A stretch of 64,000 nucleotides of DNA from UBA9926 sp023261215. Lineage in GTDB: Bacteria; Pseudomonadota; Gammaproteobacteria; Pseudomonadales; Azotimanducaceae. Both the position numbers and the translations under genes were made by a program. Below, one piece after another: positions 18,231-26,976 of this stretch. Under the pieces are notes generated by a model. It had not been told where the DNA came from and did not search any database. It was given only the letters and a program-made list of their open reading frames with translations. Location of the stretch: contig JAYPYV010000009.1 in the NCBI GenBank assembly GCA_038136035.1, positions 1-64,000 of the forward strand, given 5' to 3'. Each line of letters starts with the position of its first letter. Within the stretch, counting starts at the first letter, position 1.

Positions 18231-19671
18231 GGGCGGCGGCTCCCTGGCTCATCAGCGATTCAATGGTCGCGCGATCACTGAACGCGTGCTTTATGCCACT
18301 GATCTCTTGGTAGTCCTCGTGGCCCTTACCCAGAATCACGAGCAGATCATCACTAGAGAGGCGAGCCATTCCTTGAGCAATCGCTTCTCGCCGATCAAGT
18401 TCGATGATCGGACTGAACGAATCAGGAAGGCTGGCGCACATTTCTCTTGCAATGGCTAAGGGAGACTCCGATCTCGGATTGTCACTCGTAAATATGACTT
18501 CATCGCTGAGCTCAAACGCGATCCTTCCCATGAGCGAGCGCTTTGAGCGATCTCGGTCGCCGCCACAACCGATCAACGTGACGATTCGCCCCCTTGCATG
18601 TTTTCGCAGGGTCTGGAGCACGCTCGCCACCGCATCGGGCGTGTGCGCGAAATCAATTAACGCCTCGCCCACGGGCAGCCCTATTCGCTCAAGCCGCCCC
18701 GGGGGCGACTGGAGTCGCGGAAGAATAGACGCGATGTCAGCCAATGCATGCCCCTGCTCAATCAAACAGGCCACGACGGCTAGAACATTACTCAAGTTGA
18801 ATCGACCGAGCAGGGCCGTCTCGGCCCTTAAGCTTTGATCAAACGCCTTTAATTCAAATGACACGCCCTGATGGGTCGTTCGAACTTCTCGTGCGACAAC
18901 ATCCGCAATCGGGTTCTCAATACCATAGGTCACCACCTTCTTCGCCGTGGTTTCACGGGCAAGTTGCTTGCCGAAAGCGTCGTCAATATTAACGATCGCG
19001 ACCTCGAGCGCGGGCCAGCGAAACAGCGTTGCCTTGGCTTGCCCATAGGCTTCGAGGGTTCCATGGTAATCCAGGTGGTCGTGCGTCAAATTAGTGAAGG
19101 CCGCACTATGAATGCGCACACCGTCAAGGCGGCCCTGGTCAAGGCCGTGCGAGGACGCCTCGATCAAAATGACCTCAGAGCCAAGCGTCTTCAGCGTTCG
19201 TAACTCTCTTTGAAGCGTAACGACATCGGGCGTCGTGAGCGTCGCAGGCTTCAAGTCACCCGGGCGCCCAGAACCTAAAGTTCCAATTAAACTTGCTTGA
19301 ACGCCGAGCAGGTTGAGCGCCTGCGCGCCAAGGTGGACAACCGAGCTCTTGCCATTGGTCCCGGTTACCGCGAGCAATGTCAGATCAGAAGAAGGGTCTC
19401 CAAAGAAACGGCTCACCATCTCGCCGAGCCGAGCCTTGAGGTCTTCAAAGACATAGACAGCATCCAATGCTGAGTCTTTGAGGGGCGTCTCAGTCAACAC
19501 AGCCACCGCCCCTTTTGACAACGCTTCGGTGGTGTGACGTAAGCGATCTTCATCCTGTTCGGCCAAAGCGATGAAAAGATCACCAGGCTTGGCCGCTCGG
19601 CTATCGAGACACAGCTCATTGACCGCAACCATGGGCATGATGTCGTCTTGCGTGATTTCTTGAAGGTTCAT
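18223..19671 (-). CDS. murE: UDP-MurNAc-tripeptide synthetase (meso-diaminopimelate adding)
   Basis: Adds the third stem-peptide residue. The motif DNPRSESP matches the DNPR signature of enzymes specific for meso-diaminopimelate, so the wall is predicted to be the normal Gram-negative A1gamma type. The P-loop GTNGKSSVVH is present. It differs from GTNGKTT by Ser-Ser after the invariant Lys. 482 residues. The ATG overlaps the ftsI stop (ATGA). Confidence 0.95.
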   Translation of the reverse strand: MNLQEITQDDIMPMVAVNELCLDSRAAKPGDLFIALAEQDEDRLRHTTEALSKGAVAVLTETPLKDSALDAVYVFEDLKARLGEMVSRFFGDPSSDLTLLAVTGTNGKSSVVHLGAQALNLLGVQASLIGTLGSGRPGDLKPATLTTPDVVTLQRELRTLKTLGSEVILIEASSHGLDQGRLDGVRIHSAAFTNLTHDHLDYHGTLEAYGQAKATLFRWPALEVAIVNIDDAFGKQLARETTAKKVVTYGIENPIADVVAREVRTTHQGVSFELKAFDQSLRAETALLGRFNLSNVLAVVACLIEQGHALADIASILPRLQSPPGRLERIGLPVGEALIDFAHTPDAVASVLQTLRKHARGRIVTLIGCGGDRDRSKRSLMGRIAFELSDEVIFTSDNPRSESPLAIAREMCASLPDSFSPIIELDRREAIAQGMARLSSDDLLVILGKGHEDYQEISGIKHAFSDRATIESLMSQGAAAHG

Positions 19672-21320
19672 GCTGCTTCCCTCACGAAATCAGGCGGAAC
19701 GCTATTTAAGCGCAGCACACTTTGCATCACTCGAGAGAAGATGGGCGCGGCGATGCTCCCGCCACCCACGGAAGCCGTTTTGGGTTCGTTGATCACCACT
19801 ACGCCAACAAATCGTGGCGAAGACAAAGGCGCAAAGCCCGCGAAAAAAGCAATATGGCGCTGATCATCGTAGCCTTGATCGCCGAGCTTACGCGCAGTTC
19901 CCGTTTTCCCCGCTACCTCGTACGCCTCGATCGCCGCTTTTTTCCCCGTTCCCTCTGTCACGACCCGATGCAACATGCCTTGTAAGGCGACTGCAATATC
20001 CAAGGGCATCACGCGCTCTTCCTGAATCTGAGGGTCCTTCACCAGACTCACCGTTCGCTTGATCCCTCCCGCAGCGATGGTCTGATAGGCCTGGGCCAAC
20101 TGCAGTGGCGTCACAGTGAGTCCATAGCCATAAGCAAAGGTCACGCGTTCAACGTCTTTCCATCGCCGTCTGTTGGGTAAAAAGCCTGCACTCTCGCCCG
20201 GAAAACCAATACCCGTCACCTGTCCGAACCCGAGCTTCTGAAACAGGTTCCAGACGTCGTACTCATTAACCATCAAGGCCAGGCGACTGATGCCTACTTG
20301 ACTGGAATGCGCAAGGATTCCACCTAAGTCCAGCGAGCCTCGATTCCGAGGGTCACGGATGACGGCGTCTCCAACCTTCATAAAACCCGGACTCGTATCG
20401 ACCACAAAGTCAGCGGGTAAGCCAGACCCAAGCGCAATCGCGACAGTCAAAGGCTTCACTGTTGACCCGGGCTCGAACACATCCGTGACCGCTCGATTGC
20501 GGACGGAGCCTAGATCAAGCTGGATTCGGTTATTTGGGTTATAAGAAGGTTGATTGACCATCGCAAGAATCTCGCCAGTGGCGACATCCAAAAGCACCAT
20601 GGAGCCCGACAGGGCCTCGTATTGCTGAACCGCGGACTTGAGCTCTCGATAGGCCAAAAATTGTAATCGTTGATCGATCGACAACTGTAAATTCTTGCCG
20701 GGCAGCGCCTCTGCGACCGGCATCAAGTCCTTGACCACCTCTCCGTAGAGATTCTTTAGGACTTTCTTCTTCCCTGGCTGCCCTGCCAGCCAATGATCGA
20801 AAGATAATTCGACCCCTTCCTGACCTCGATCTTCTATGTCTGTGAATCCGACCACATGAGACGTGACTTCTCCGGCTGGATAAAAACGGTGATATTCCTT
20901 CTCACCATAAACGCCCGGCATACCCAAGCTCAGAATCAAATCTGCCTCAAGAGGTGCGATCCTTCGACGCAGGTAAACAAAATTTCGCCCAGACGCTCGA
21001 TGCATTTTGTCTCGGAACTCATCGAGCGAAACGCCCAAACCCGATGCCAGTGTGCGCAATCGATCGTCATCACTGGGAAGCTCAGCAGGATTAGCCCAAA
21101 GCGATACCACCGGCGAACTCACAGCTAGAGGATCACCTCGGCGATCAAGGATCATGCCCCGATGCGCGTTGATCTTCTGCATCCGGATGGTTCTGGCGTC
21201 ACCCTGGTCCTGAAGAAAGTCCTTTTCTTGGACCTCGAGTTGAATCAGCCTGGCGGCCATCCCGAAGATGGCGACCAGAAAGAGGAACAGCGCGATATGG
21301 ACTTTGAGACTACTCGTCAT
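19668..21320 (-). CDS. ftsI: Septal peptidoglycan transpeptidase FtsI (PBP3)
   Basis: Class B penicillin-binding protein that cross-links septal peptidoglycan together with FtsW. One N-terminal membrane anchor (about residues 8-28), the pedestal domain, then the transpeptidase domain with the catalytic SxxK (GSTVKP, serine near 286) and KTG (VAGKTGTARK). The middle SxN motif reads Ser-Ser-Gln (20298-20306, HSSQVGISRLAL) where E. coli and most homologues have Ser-Ser-Asn. The ATG at 21320 overlaps the ftsL stop (TGATG). A GTG one codon upstream (21323) is equally possible. 550 residues. Confidence 0.95.
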   Translation of the reverse strand: MTSSLKVHIALFLFLVAIFGMAARLIQLEVQEKDFLQDQGDARTIRMQKINAHRGMILDRRGDPLAVSSPVVSLWANPAELPSDDDRLRTLASGLGVSLDEFRDKMHRASGRNFVYLRRRIAPLEADLILSLGMPGVYGEKEYHRFYPAGEVTSHVVGFTDIEDRGQEGVELSFDHWLAGQPGKKKVLKNLYGEVVKDLMPVAEALPGKNLQLSIDQRLQFLAYRELKSAVQQYEALSGSMVLLDVATGEILAMVNQPSYNPNNRIQLDLGSVRNRAVTDVFEPGSTVKPLTVAIALGSGLPADFVVDTSPGFMKVGDAVIRDPRNRGSLDLGGILAHSSQVGISRLALMVNEYDVWNLFQKLGFGQVTGIGFPGESAGFLPNRRRWKDVERVTFAYGYGLTVTPLQLAQAYQTIAAGGIKRTVSLVKDPQIQEERVMPLDIAVALQGMLHRVVTEGTGKKAAIEAYEVAGKTGTARKLGDQGYDDQRHIAFFAGFAPLSSPRFVGVVVINEPKTASVGGGSIAAPIFSRVMQSVLRLNSVPPDFVREAA

Positions 21321-21667
21321 CACAGGACCGCCTCTGGATCATCTAAACTGACGATCTCTGGACGAACAATCAAAAGATTGGTCTGATCTGGCGAGCGCAT
21401 TTGCAATGTCTCTCTCGCAAGCTGATCAACACGGTTATATCCAGCCCAAACGCTGTGTTCCAGCAACAGCTTCTCATATTCACTGTCCAGGTTATCGCTC
21501 ACGTGCTGCTCCGACTGCAGGTTGGCGTATCGAGCACGCGTTGCGTGAGCTGCAAAGATGACCGCAAGCGCACTGGTAACAAGGACGAGCAGCACGAAGA
21601 GGCCCTGACGCCCAGCAGGTGACCAAAAATAGTGCTTACATTGAGCAAGGAGGCCCGAGCTAATCAC
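21320..21667 (-). CDS. ftsL: Cell division protein FtsL
   Basis: Small bitopic divisome protein that pairs with FtsB and FtsQ and activates FtsWI. Sequence shows a short cytoplasmic N-terminus, one hydrophobic segment (FVLLVLVTSALAVIFAAH) and a periplasmic coiled-coil-like region. It is recognised mainly by size (115 residues), topology and position between rsmH and ftsI. The start is a GTG overlapping the rsmH stop (GTGA). Confidence 0.9.
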   Translation of the reverse strand: MISSGLLAQCKHYFWSPAGRQGLFVLLVLVTSALAVIFAAHATRARYANLQSEQHVSDNLDSEYEKLLLEHSVWAGYNRVDQLARETLQMRSPDQTNLLIVRPEIVSLDDPEAVL

Positions 21668-22581
21668 GCAACTTTCTCCAGCACACGCATCACCGCACTT
21701 CGTGCCCTTGGGTTACGTTCGATCTCCGCTGGGGAAGGCTTCCACTTGCCCAGTAATTTAAAGCGGCGGTCAAAGGCTGACTCTCGCAGGGGCAGTTTTC
21801 GAGGCGTTGGTGGTGGCGACGTCAAGCGACGCATGAACTGTTTTGTGAGTCGGTCCTCTAAGCTATGAAAGCTAATCACAACCAAACGACCACTGGGCGC
21901 CAAAATAGAAGCGGCTTGGGAAAGGCCGGCCTCCAAATCACTCAACTCTTGATTGACAACGATACGGATTGCCTGAAAGGTTCGCGTCGCTGGATGTTTC
22001 TTAGCACCGCCTCTGGGGACCACAGAGGCAACGATGTCAGCAAGTTGATGGGTCCTTGTAATCGCCTGCTCATCCCGTACTGCAATGATCCGAGCCGCGA
22101 TTCGTCCCGCTTTTCGCTCCTCGCCAAATGTTTTAAGCGCTTCACGAAGCTCGGCAAAGGAAACGCGCGCAAGCCAGGCCGCAGCCGTCTCCCCTTGATC
22201 TGGATTCATTCTCATATCCAGGGGGCCATCGTTCATGAAACTAAATCCTCGCTCAGCCTCGTCAAGCTGCGGAGAAGATACCCCCAGATCAAGCAATACC
22301 CCGGTGACCTGCCCAGCGCACGCCTCTCCGAGCGTCGCCTGAATTTGACTAAAGCTTTGATGCGCAATCATTACGCGCGAATCTGTGCTCATCATCTTTT
22401 GGGCTGTTGCAATGGCCAAGGGGTCCTTATCCATGACGATCAGGCGCGCGTTGAGGGACAGTTTGGACAAGATCAAGGATGCGTGGCCGCCACGCCCAAA
22501 CGTGCCATCCACGTAGATTCCATCGGAAGACTGCACCAACTGATGCACGGCTTCTTCGAGAAGGACAGGAATATGCGCCAA
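21664..22581 (-). CDS. rsmH: 16S rRNA (cytosine-1402-N4)-methyltransferase RsmH
   Basis: SAM-dependent methyltransferase acting on C1402 of 16S rRNA, the same nucleotide that RsmI modifies at the ribose. Motifs: HIPVLLEEAV, GTFGRGGHA (SAM loop), LLDLGVSSPQLDEAERGFSF and the C-terminal VISFHSLEDR. The start is TTG at 22581. It is the only usual initiation codon between an in-frame upstream stop (the mraZ stop itself) and the conserved HIPVLL, and it follows GAGGGTGG. 305 residues. Confidence 0.95.
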   Translation of the reverse strand: MAHIPVLLEEAVHQLVQSSDGIYVDGTFGRGGHASLILSKLSLNARLIVMDKDPLAIATAQKMMSTDSRVMIAHQSFSQIQATLGEACAGQVTGVLLDLGVSSPQLDEAERGFSFMNDGPLDMRMNPDQGETAAAWLARVSFAELREALKTFGEERKAGRIAARIIAVRDEQAITRTHQLADIVASVVPRGGAKKHPATRTFQAIRIVVNQELSDLEAGLSQAASILAPSGRLVVISFHSLEDRLTKQFMRRLTSPPPTPRKLPLRESAFDRRFKLLGKWKPSPAEIERNPRARSAVMRVLEKVA

Positions 22582-22593
22582 CGTCCACCACCC

Positions 22594-23046
22594 TCAGAGT
22601 GAAAGAGATTTCAGTTCCTCTGGAAGTTGCGCTTGAGCATCGACATCCAACCACTGCTCGCGACGCTCGGTCCAAAGCGTTTCATCCCAGAGTTCCAACT
22701 TATTGCCTTGCCCCAAAAGCACCGCATTCTTATTGAGCTGCGCGTACTCTCTTAGTGGGGGCGTAATGAGTAATCGACCATTTCGATCCATCGGAATATC
22801 CGTCGCGTGACCGATCAGAAGTCGCTGCACTCGACGAGCGGCTGAGTTAAAACTGGGAAGCGCCTCAACCTTGCGCTGGATGTCATCCCAAGCCGGCTGT
22901 GGATAAATCAAAAGACAGCGTTCCTCGGTGTCGATGGTGGCGACCATTCTTCCTTCACACAAAGAATTAATCTCATCACGATACCGGGTGGGCACGGTGA
23001 GCCGCCCTTTGGTATCCATATTGATGTGATTAACTCCACGAAACAT
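22594..23046 (-). CDS. mraZ: Transcriptional regulator / cell division protein MraZ
   Basis: AbrB-fold DNA-binding protein that represses its own dcw operon. Two SpoVT-AbrB-like halves are visible: FRGVNHINMDTKGRLTVPTR and the second-half DMDRNGRLLI-type region (IPMDRNGRLLITPPLREYA). 150 residues, normal. First gene of the dcw cluster, with a matching operator and promoter upstream. Confidence 0.96.
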   Translation of the reverse strand: MFRGVNHINMDTKGRLTVPTRYRDEINSLCEGRMVATIDTEERCLLIYPQPAWDDIQRKVEALPSFNSAARRVQRLLIGHATDIPMDRNGRLLITPPLREYAQLNKNAVLLGQGNKLELWDETLWTERREQWLDVDAQAQLPEELKSLSL

Positions 23047-23056
23047 ACCGCTGATT

Positions 23057-23090
23057 CCCTAATAGTCCACTAAGTTCCACAAAAACCCAC
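23057..23090 (-). promoter_or_regulatory. MraZ operator: four direct repeats with 10-bp spacing
   Basis: Read on the minus strand, GTGG, GTGG, GTGG and AGGG recur with exactly 10-bp spacing (plus-strand CCAC at 23087, 23077 and 23067, CCCT at 23057). The known MraZ site in E. coli consists of TGGG-type repeats separated by 5 bases, also a 10-bp period. The array sits between the predicted promoter and the mraZ start, as expected for autorepression. Confidence 0.8.
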
Positions 23091-23104
23091 ATTTCTGCAC
23101 CTGC

Positions 23105-23133
23105 ACCTTAAGATTGCCACACCCGAAAGTCAA
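23105..23133 (-). promoter_or_regulatory. Predicted sigma-70 promoter of the dcw operon (Pmra)
   Basis: TTGACT (23128-23133) and TAAGGT (23105-23110) are separated by 17 bases on the minus strand. Transcription would start just upstream of the MraZ repeats. The -35 box matches consensus at 5 of 6 bases, the -10 at 3 of 6. The position fits the known mra promoter layout. Confidence 0.55.
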
Positions 23134-23187
23134 GCTGGAAAAATCAGTTTTTCCTTTATTTCACAAGGGGTTAGCTTGGACTGATGC

Positions 23188-23226
23188 CTATCTAGCAGCT
23201 TTAACAAAGATCAAATTGTTTAACAT
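23188..23226 (-). CDS. Possible 12-codon mini-ORF with strong ribosome site
   Basis: ATG at 23226 opens a 12-codon frame (MLNNLIFVKAAR) closed by TAG. A textbook TTAGGAGG lies 8 bases upstream. It sits between rnpB and the mra promoter, right beside the assembly gap, so its own upstream region is mostly unknown. It could be a leader peptide or chance. I recognise no family. Confidence 0.2.
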   Translation of the reverse strand: MLNNLIFVKAAR

Positions 23227-23263
23227 AGGGATGGCCTCCTAACTTAATGTGAATTGTTAAGAG

Positions 23264-23363
23264 NNNNNNNNNNNNNNNNNNNNNNNNNNNNNNNNNNNNN
23301 NNNNNNNNNNNNNNNNNNNNNNNNNNNNNNNNNNNNNNNNNNNNNNNNNNNNNNNNNNNNNNN
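23264..23363. other. Assembly gap (100 N) between mraZ and rnpB
   Basis: A second run of exactly 100 Ns. The true length is unknown. The rest of the gene-free stretch 23047-23539 holds the MraZ operator, the predicted Pmra promoter and a mini-ORF on the mraZ side. On the rnpB side (23364-23539) I see no clear gene and no clear T-tract terminator for rnpB. Confidence 0.97.
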
Positions 23364-23539
23364 CAGAAACTTAAGCACACTCAACACGCCATCAATTAGC
23401 CCGAATGCGTTTAGCCTTCTCGATATCGATTACCCATGAGTGGAGCTCGTATCAGATGGTCGTTCAGTACCGATCTGGGGTGTTTCGAATGCTCGGCGAG
23501 CCTTGTCCATCGACGAGGGCCGCGACAGATATGAGGTGG

Positions 23540-23892
23540 GAGTCGGCCGTAAGCCGGGTTCTGTCGTGGGTAATCATTCATCTGTGATGCTTGTCACCAA
23601 ACACCTATAGCGACCTACCCGAATCCCCATGCGGGCCACACGATATGGATTCCTATTTGGTCTTGCTCCGAGTGGGGTTTACCCTGCCACACTTGTTACC
23701 AAGTGCGCGGTGCGCTCTTACCGCACCATTTCACCCTTACCTCTTTCGAGGCGGTATATTTTCTGCGGCACTTTCCGTGGGCTCGCGCCCCCCAGGCGTT
23801 ACCTGGCACTCTGCCCTGCGGAGCCCGGACTTTCCTCCACCTGCTCTGCGTCTTTCGATGCACTCCACAAGCAGCGATTACCTGGCCGACTC
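23540..23892 (-). ncRNA. rnpB: RNase P RNA (bacterial class A)
   Basis: Catalytic RNA that matures tRNA 5' ends. On the minus strand the universal 5' block GGAGGAAAGTCCGGGCTC, the P7/P8-region text GTGCCAGGTAACGCCTGG, AAGGGTGAAATGGTGCGGT and the 3' block ACAGAACCCGGCTTA are all present. The ends were set by helix P1: GAGTCGGCC at the 5' end pairs perfectly with GGCCGACTC at the 3' end over 9 bp. About 353 nt. The location between mraZ and rsmI is the same as in P. aeruginosa. Confidence 0.96.
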
Positions 23893-23900
23893 CCGGGCCC

Positions 23901-23929
23901 ACCTTATCGCTCCGCGTCAGTTGACTCAA
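23901..23929 (-). promoter_or_regulatory. Predicted rnpB promoter
   Basis: TTGAGT (23924-23929), a 17-base spacer and TAAGGT (23901-23906) precede the first base of helix P1 by 8 bases. The discriminator is GC-rich (GGGCCCGG), as is common for stable RNA promoters. The -35 box overlaps the rsmI stop codon. Box matches are only partial (4/6 and 3/6). Confidence 0.45.
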
Positions 23930-24768
23930 GATTGGCTTTCCTGCTTGGCCGCCAAAATTTTGCGATAGATCTGATTCTTACGACCACCCAAAATGCCCGA
24001 TAGCCGATCCGCTAACACAGATGGCGCCACATGGTCTTTCAATGCGCCAATCAGCTGATCCAGCAGCGGGTCTTCCTGGCCCACCGATTTGACCTCGCCC
24101 CCAACCACCAGCACAAACTCGCCTTTACACGGAATTTCGCCACTTGAGACACTCAAGCCAAGCGAGGCAATTGATCCCGAGACGGTCTGCTCGAATTGCT
24201 TCGTGAGTTCACGACAAATCACGGCCTGGCGATCGGCGCCAAAAATATCGGCCATTTCCTCAAGCAATTTTTGAATACGATGCGGTGCTTCGAAGAAAAC
24301 AAGCGTGTGCTCAGCTGTTCTTAATGCTTCGAGCCAAGCTTTTCGCCCTTTCACAGGAGGAAACCCCACAAACTGAAATCGATCACTGGGTAGACCAGAA
24401 ACGCTCATCGCTGCAGTCAGCGCGGAAGCGCCAGGCACAACTTCGACCCTGATCCCGATCTCGTGCGCGGCCGCAACCAATCGATAGCCGGGATCTGAGA
24501 TCAGGGGGGTCCCGGCATCGGAAATGACCGCAATCGATTGCCCCGCCTCAATCCGATCCAGTAGCTTTCTGACTTGATCACGCTCGTTGTGATCATGCAG
24601 GCTCACCATCTTTGGATTCAGATTAAACGCATTCAGCAGACGCCGACTCGTCCTCGTATCCTCGGCTGCGACCAAATCAACCTGACCAATGACTGCTCTT
24701 GCTCGAGGGGACCAGTCCTGCAGGTTACCAATAGGGGTCGCGACGACGAATAATTTCCCTTGAGACAC
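23926..24768 (-). CDS. rsmI: 16S rRNA (cytidine-1402-2'-O)-methyltransferase RsmI
   Basis: SAM-dependent ribose methyltransferase of the tetrapyrrole-methylase fold. Motifs: VVATPIGNLQDWSPRA, VAAEDTRTSRRLL, HDHNE, ISDAGTPLISDPGYRLV and FVGFPP. It acts on the same base as RsmH, encoded nearby. I chose GTG at 24768 (with GAGGA a few bases upstream), which gives 280 residues. A GTG five codons earlier (24783) is also open. Confidence 0.94.
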   Translation of the reverse strand: MSQGKLFVVATPIGNLQDWSPRARAVIGQVDLVAAEDTRTSRRLLNAFNLNPKMVSLHDHNERDQVRKLLDRIEAGQSIAVISDAGTPLISDPGYRLVAAAHEIGIRVEVVPGASALTAAMSVSGLPSDRFQFVGFPPVKGRKAWLEALRTAEHTLVFFEAPHRIQKLLEEMADIFGADRQAVICRELTKQFEQTVSGSIASLGLSVSSGEIPCKGEFVLVVGGEVKSVGQEDPLLDQLIGALKDHVAPSVLADRLSGILGGRKNQIYRKILAAKQESQS

Positions 24769-25131
24769 ACCTCTTCCTCGCACACCACGTTAAGCCCGGA
24801 CGGCAACCCATTGAACACTAATCATGCGATTTTAGCGATGACCAAATACACGCCATATCGAACAAGATCGGCTCAAAGACGGCCTTTAGAGTTGGCACTC
24901 GAACCTTTAAACTGACGAGCCAAGCAGAACTTGGTGATGTCGACGCCTCGCACGTCACTGGCCAGGAAATCAGAACCGAATCTCTCTCGATCAAACAATA
25001 TGCCCAAACTTCCATCTCAGAAGAGCCTTCAGTACCCGCAGCCCAGAGATACTGCTGTGTTAGATCGATCAATCCATCCTGTCCGAGCGAGACCCGACCA
25101 ACATTCAAAAAACGGCGGGTCGCTAGTTTGG
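24769..25131. other. Divergent spacer between rsmI and lpoA, nothing recognised
   Basis: 363 bp separating divergent genes. It must hold promoters for both, but I see no convincing -35/-10 pair. The lpoA frame is open upstream to 24931 with no protein-like content. A minus-strand frame across 24818-25246 is open by chance as far as I can tell. Confidence 0.5.
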
Positions 25132-26976
25132 ATGTTGTTCCGATGTTTTGGGCTCGGAGGACTGCTGGTGATTTTGCTCTCCTGCACGTCGACGCCAAGC
25201 ATTGCGCCGCAGACCGTGCTGAGAAGTGAATCAGCTGGAAATCCAACTAGTATTCGGATCAGTAGCGTAGCCGAAGGGTTACGTCTCGCGAATGCTGCTC
25301 AAGAACCCATGCAATCCCAAGTGCTATCGATGACAGCTCGGTTAGCGCTTGAGAATGGGGATATCGAAACGAGCCAGCGCTTGCTCGCCACCGTGGCACA
25401 AGGGTATCTCCTGCCAGATCAACTCACCGATTACTTGCTCACGAAGTCGCAAATCGAGTACCACGAGGGCAACTACGAATCCGCGCTGTCACTGTTGAAC
25501 GATCGTGCGTTTAATCGACTGGGACTCACTGAAAGCAAACAAATTGAGACTAGCCTTTTGCTGGCGGATGCCTACCTTGCGACCAATCGATTTTACGCCT
25601 CTGCCAGAGAGCGCGTGCTGGTTCATCATTTATTAAAAGGCAACACGCGCACTGCCAATACCAACGCAATTTATGAAACATTGCTTAGTCTCCCGACGCC
25701 TATCTTGACCGCGTACGCCAAAAAAGCGGTTTCCAATGAATTCAGAGGCTGGTTATCGCTTTCCGCGATGTCAAAACAATTTCAAAATCGACCCAGCCAA
25801 CAGCTCAGGGCTCTGGGGAACTGGAAAAAATTGTGGGTTGGCCATCCAGCAGCAGGCGAATTGCCGGAAAGTTTGACCTTCTTGGACTCGGTGGTCGCTG
25901 AGCAACCGAAGATTCTAGGCCTTCTACTGCCTCAATCGGGTCCCCTCGCGAGTGCGGGGGAGGCCATTATTAGCGGTATTATGGCGGCGCACTTTGATCT
26001 GGGCGAGCCCACCGAAATCAGAGTCTACGATAGCCATCAGGTGGCTGACCCTCTCGACCTCATCAAGCGAGAGGCTGATCAAGGGGTGGATTTCTTTATT
26101 GGTCCACTCGATAAAGCCAAGGTCTCTCGCCTTGCCGAAGCTCGACTTCCCGTTCCCGTGCTTGCTCTGAATCGCATCAATCGCGCGAGAGGAGACCGGC
26201 CCAACGGCAACTTGTTTTTATTCGGGTTGGCACCTGAAGACGAGGCGGGACAAATTGCACGTCGTGCTGAGAGAGAACGTCGAGGTCAAACTCTGGTGAT
26301 CGCCCCCAGCAACGATTGGGGCGATCGGTCCGTTGCCGCCTTTCAGTCCGCACTTTCAGGCGGCACAACAACCGCAACGGTTGCTCGATATGAAGAAGGT
26401 ATTAGTCACGCAGAGTTTGTTAGGCAAATACTTCGTATCGATGAAAGTCAGAATCGCGCCGCAGAGCTCAGGCGAATGATTGGGAAAAGCTTCGAATTCA
26501 CACCGAGGCGACGACAGGACTTATCGCTCATCACTCTCTTAAGTGACGCAGGCGACGCGAGGCAACTCAGCCCTGCCCTCGCCTTTTACTATGCTGATGA
26601 TTTACCTGTCTACGCGACCTCCCTCGTCAACGACCTTACTGCAACCAAAATCAACAATCTCGACTTAAACGGCATTCAATTTTTGGACACCCCCTGGAAA
26701 CTGCTCCCTAAAGACGATTTAGGTGAGGCCGTCGTTGATGCCTGGCCCGCCGCTTCAGGGACTCTCGGTCCACTTTTTGCCATGGGCATGGATAGCTACA
26801 ACCTGATGCCGCGACTAAAACAACTCCGTGAATTTCCCAACACGCGATTTTACGGTGCCACAGGAACGATCACGATCAGTGAGCAAAGCCTCATTCGAGA
26901 GCTAACTTGGGCCACCATGGTCAATGGGGAGGTCCAAGTGGCCAACTATGCGATGGAAAGCAGTCACGATTCCTAG
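25132..26976 (+). CDS. lpoA: Outer-membrane lipoprotein activator of PBP1A (LpoA/LppC-like)
   Basis: LpoA is an outer-membrane lipoprotein that reaches through the periplasm to stimulate the synthase PBP1A. The ATG at 25132 gives a lipoprotein signal (MLFRCFGLGGLLVILLSC, lipobox Cys at 18). After that comes a helical TPR-like N-terminal half with alternating helices (about 40-250) and a C-terminal periplasmic-binding-protein-like domain starting at ILGLLLPQSGPLASAG (about 265). 614 residues, comparable with Pseudomonas LpoA. An upstream in-frame extension to 24931 would bury the signal and was rejected. It overlaps yraN by 29 bases. Confidence 0.88.
   Translation: MLFRCFGLGGLLVILLSCTSTPSIAPQTVLRSESAGNPTSIRISSVAEGLRLANAAQEPMQSQVLSMTARLALENGDIETSQRLLATVAQGYLLPDQLTDYLLTKSQIEYHEGNYESALSLLNDRAFNRLGLTESKQIETSLLLADAYLATNRFYASARERVLVHHLLKGNTRTANTNAIYETLLSLPTPILTAYAKKAVSNEFRGWLSLSAMSKQFQNRPSQQLRALGNWKKLWVGHPAAGELPESLTFLDSVVAEQPKILGLLLPQSGPLASAGEAIISGIMAAHFDLGEPTEIRVYDSHQVADPLDLIKREADQGVDFFIGPLDKAKVSRLAEARLPVPVLALNRINRARGDRPNGNLFLFGLAPEDEAGQIARRAERERRGQTLVIAPSNDWGDRSVAAFQSALSGGTTTATVARYEEGISHAEFVRQILRIDESQNRAAELRRMIGKSFEFTPRRRQDLSLITLLSDAGDARQLSPALAFYYADDLPVYATSLVNDLTATKINNLDLNGIQFLDTPWKLLPKDDLGEAVVDAWPAASGTLGPLFAMGMDSYNLMPRLKQLREFPNTRFYGATGTITISEQSLIRELTWATMVNGEVQVANYAMESSHDS

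Noticed and set aside
21865..22602. 245-codon plus-strand frame antisense to rsmH
   Set aside because: It mirrors the well-conserved rsmH coding strand and has no family features.
23591..24003. Several frames across the rnpB region
   Set aside because: The region is RNase P RNA on the minus strand; these frames are accidental.
24818..25246. 142-codon minus-strand frame in the rsmI-lpoA spacer and lpoA start
   Set aside because: It overlaps the lpoA signal sequence on the opposite strand, has no ribosome site and matches no family I know; likely chance.
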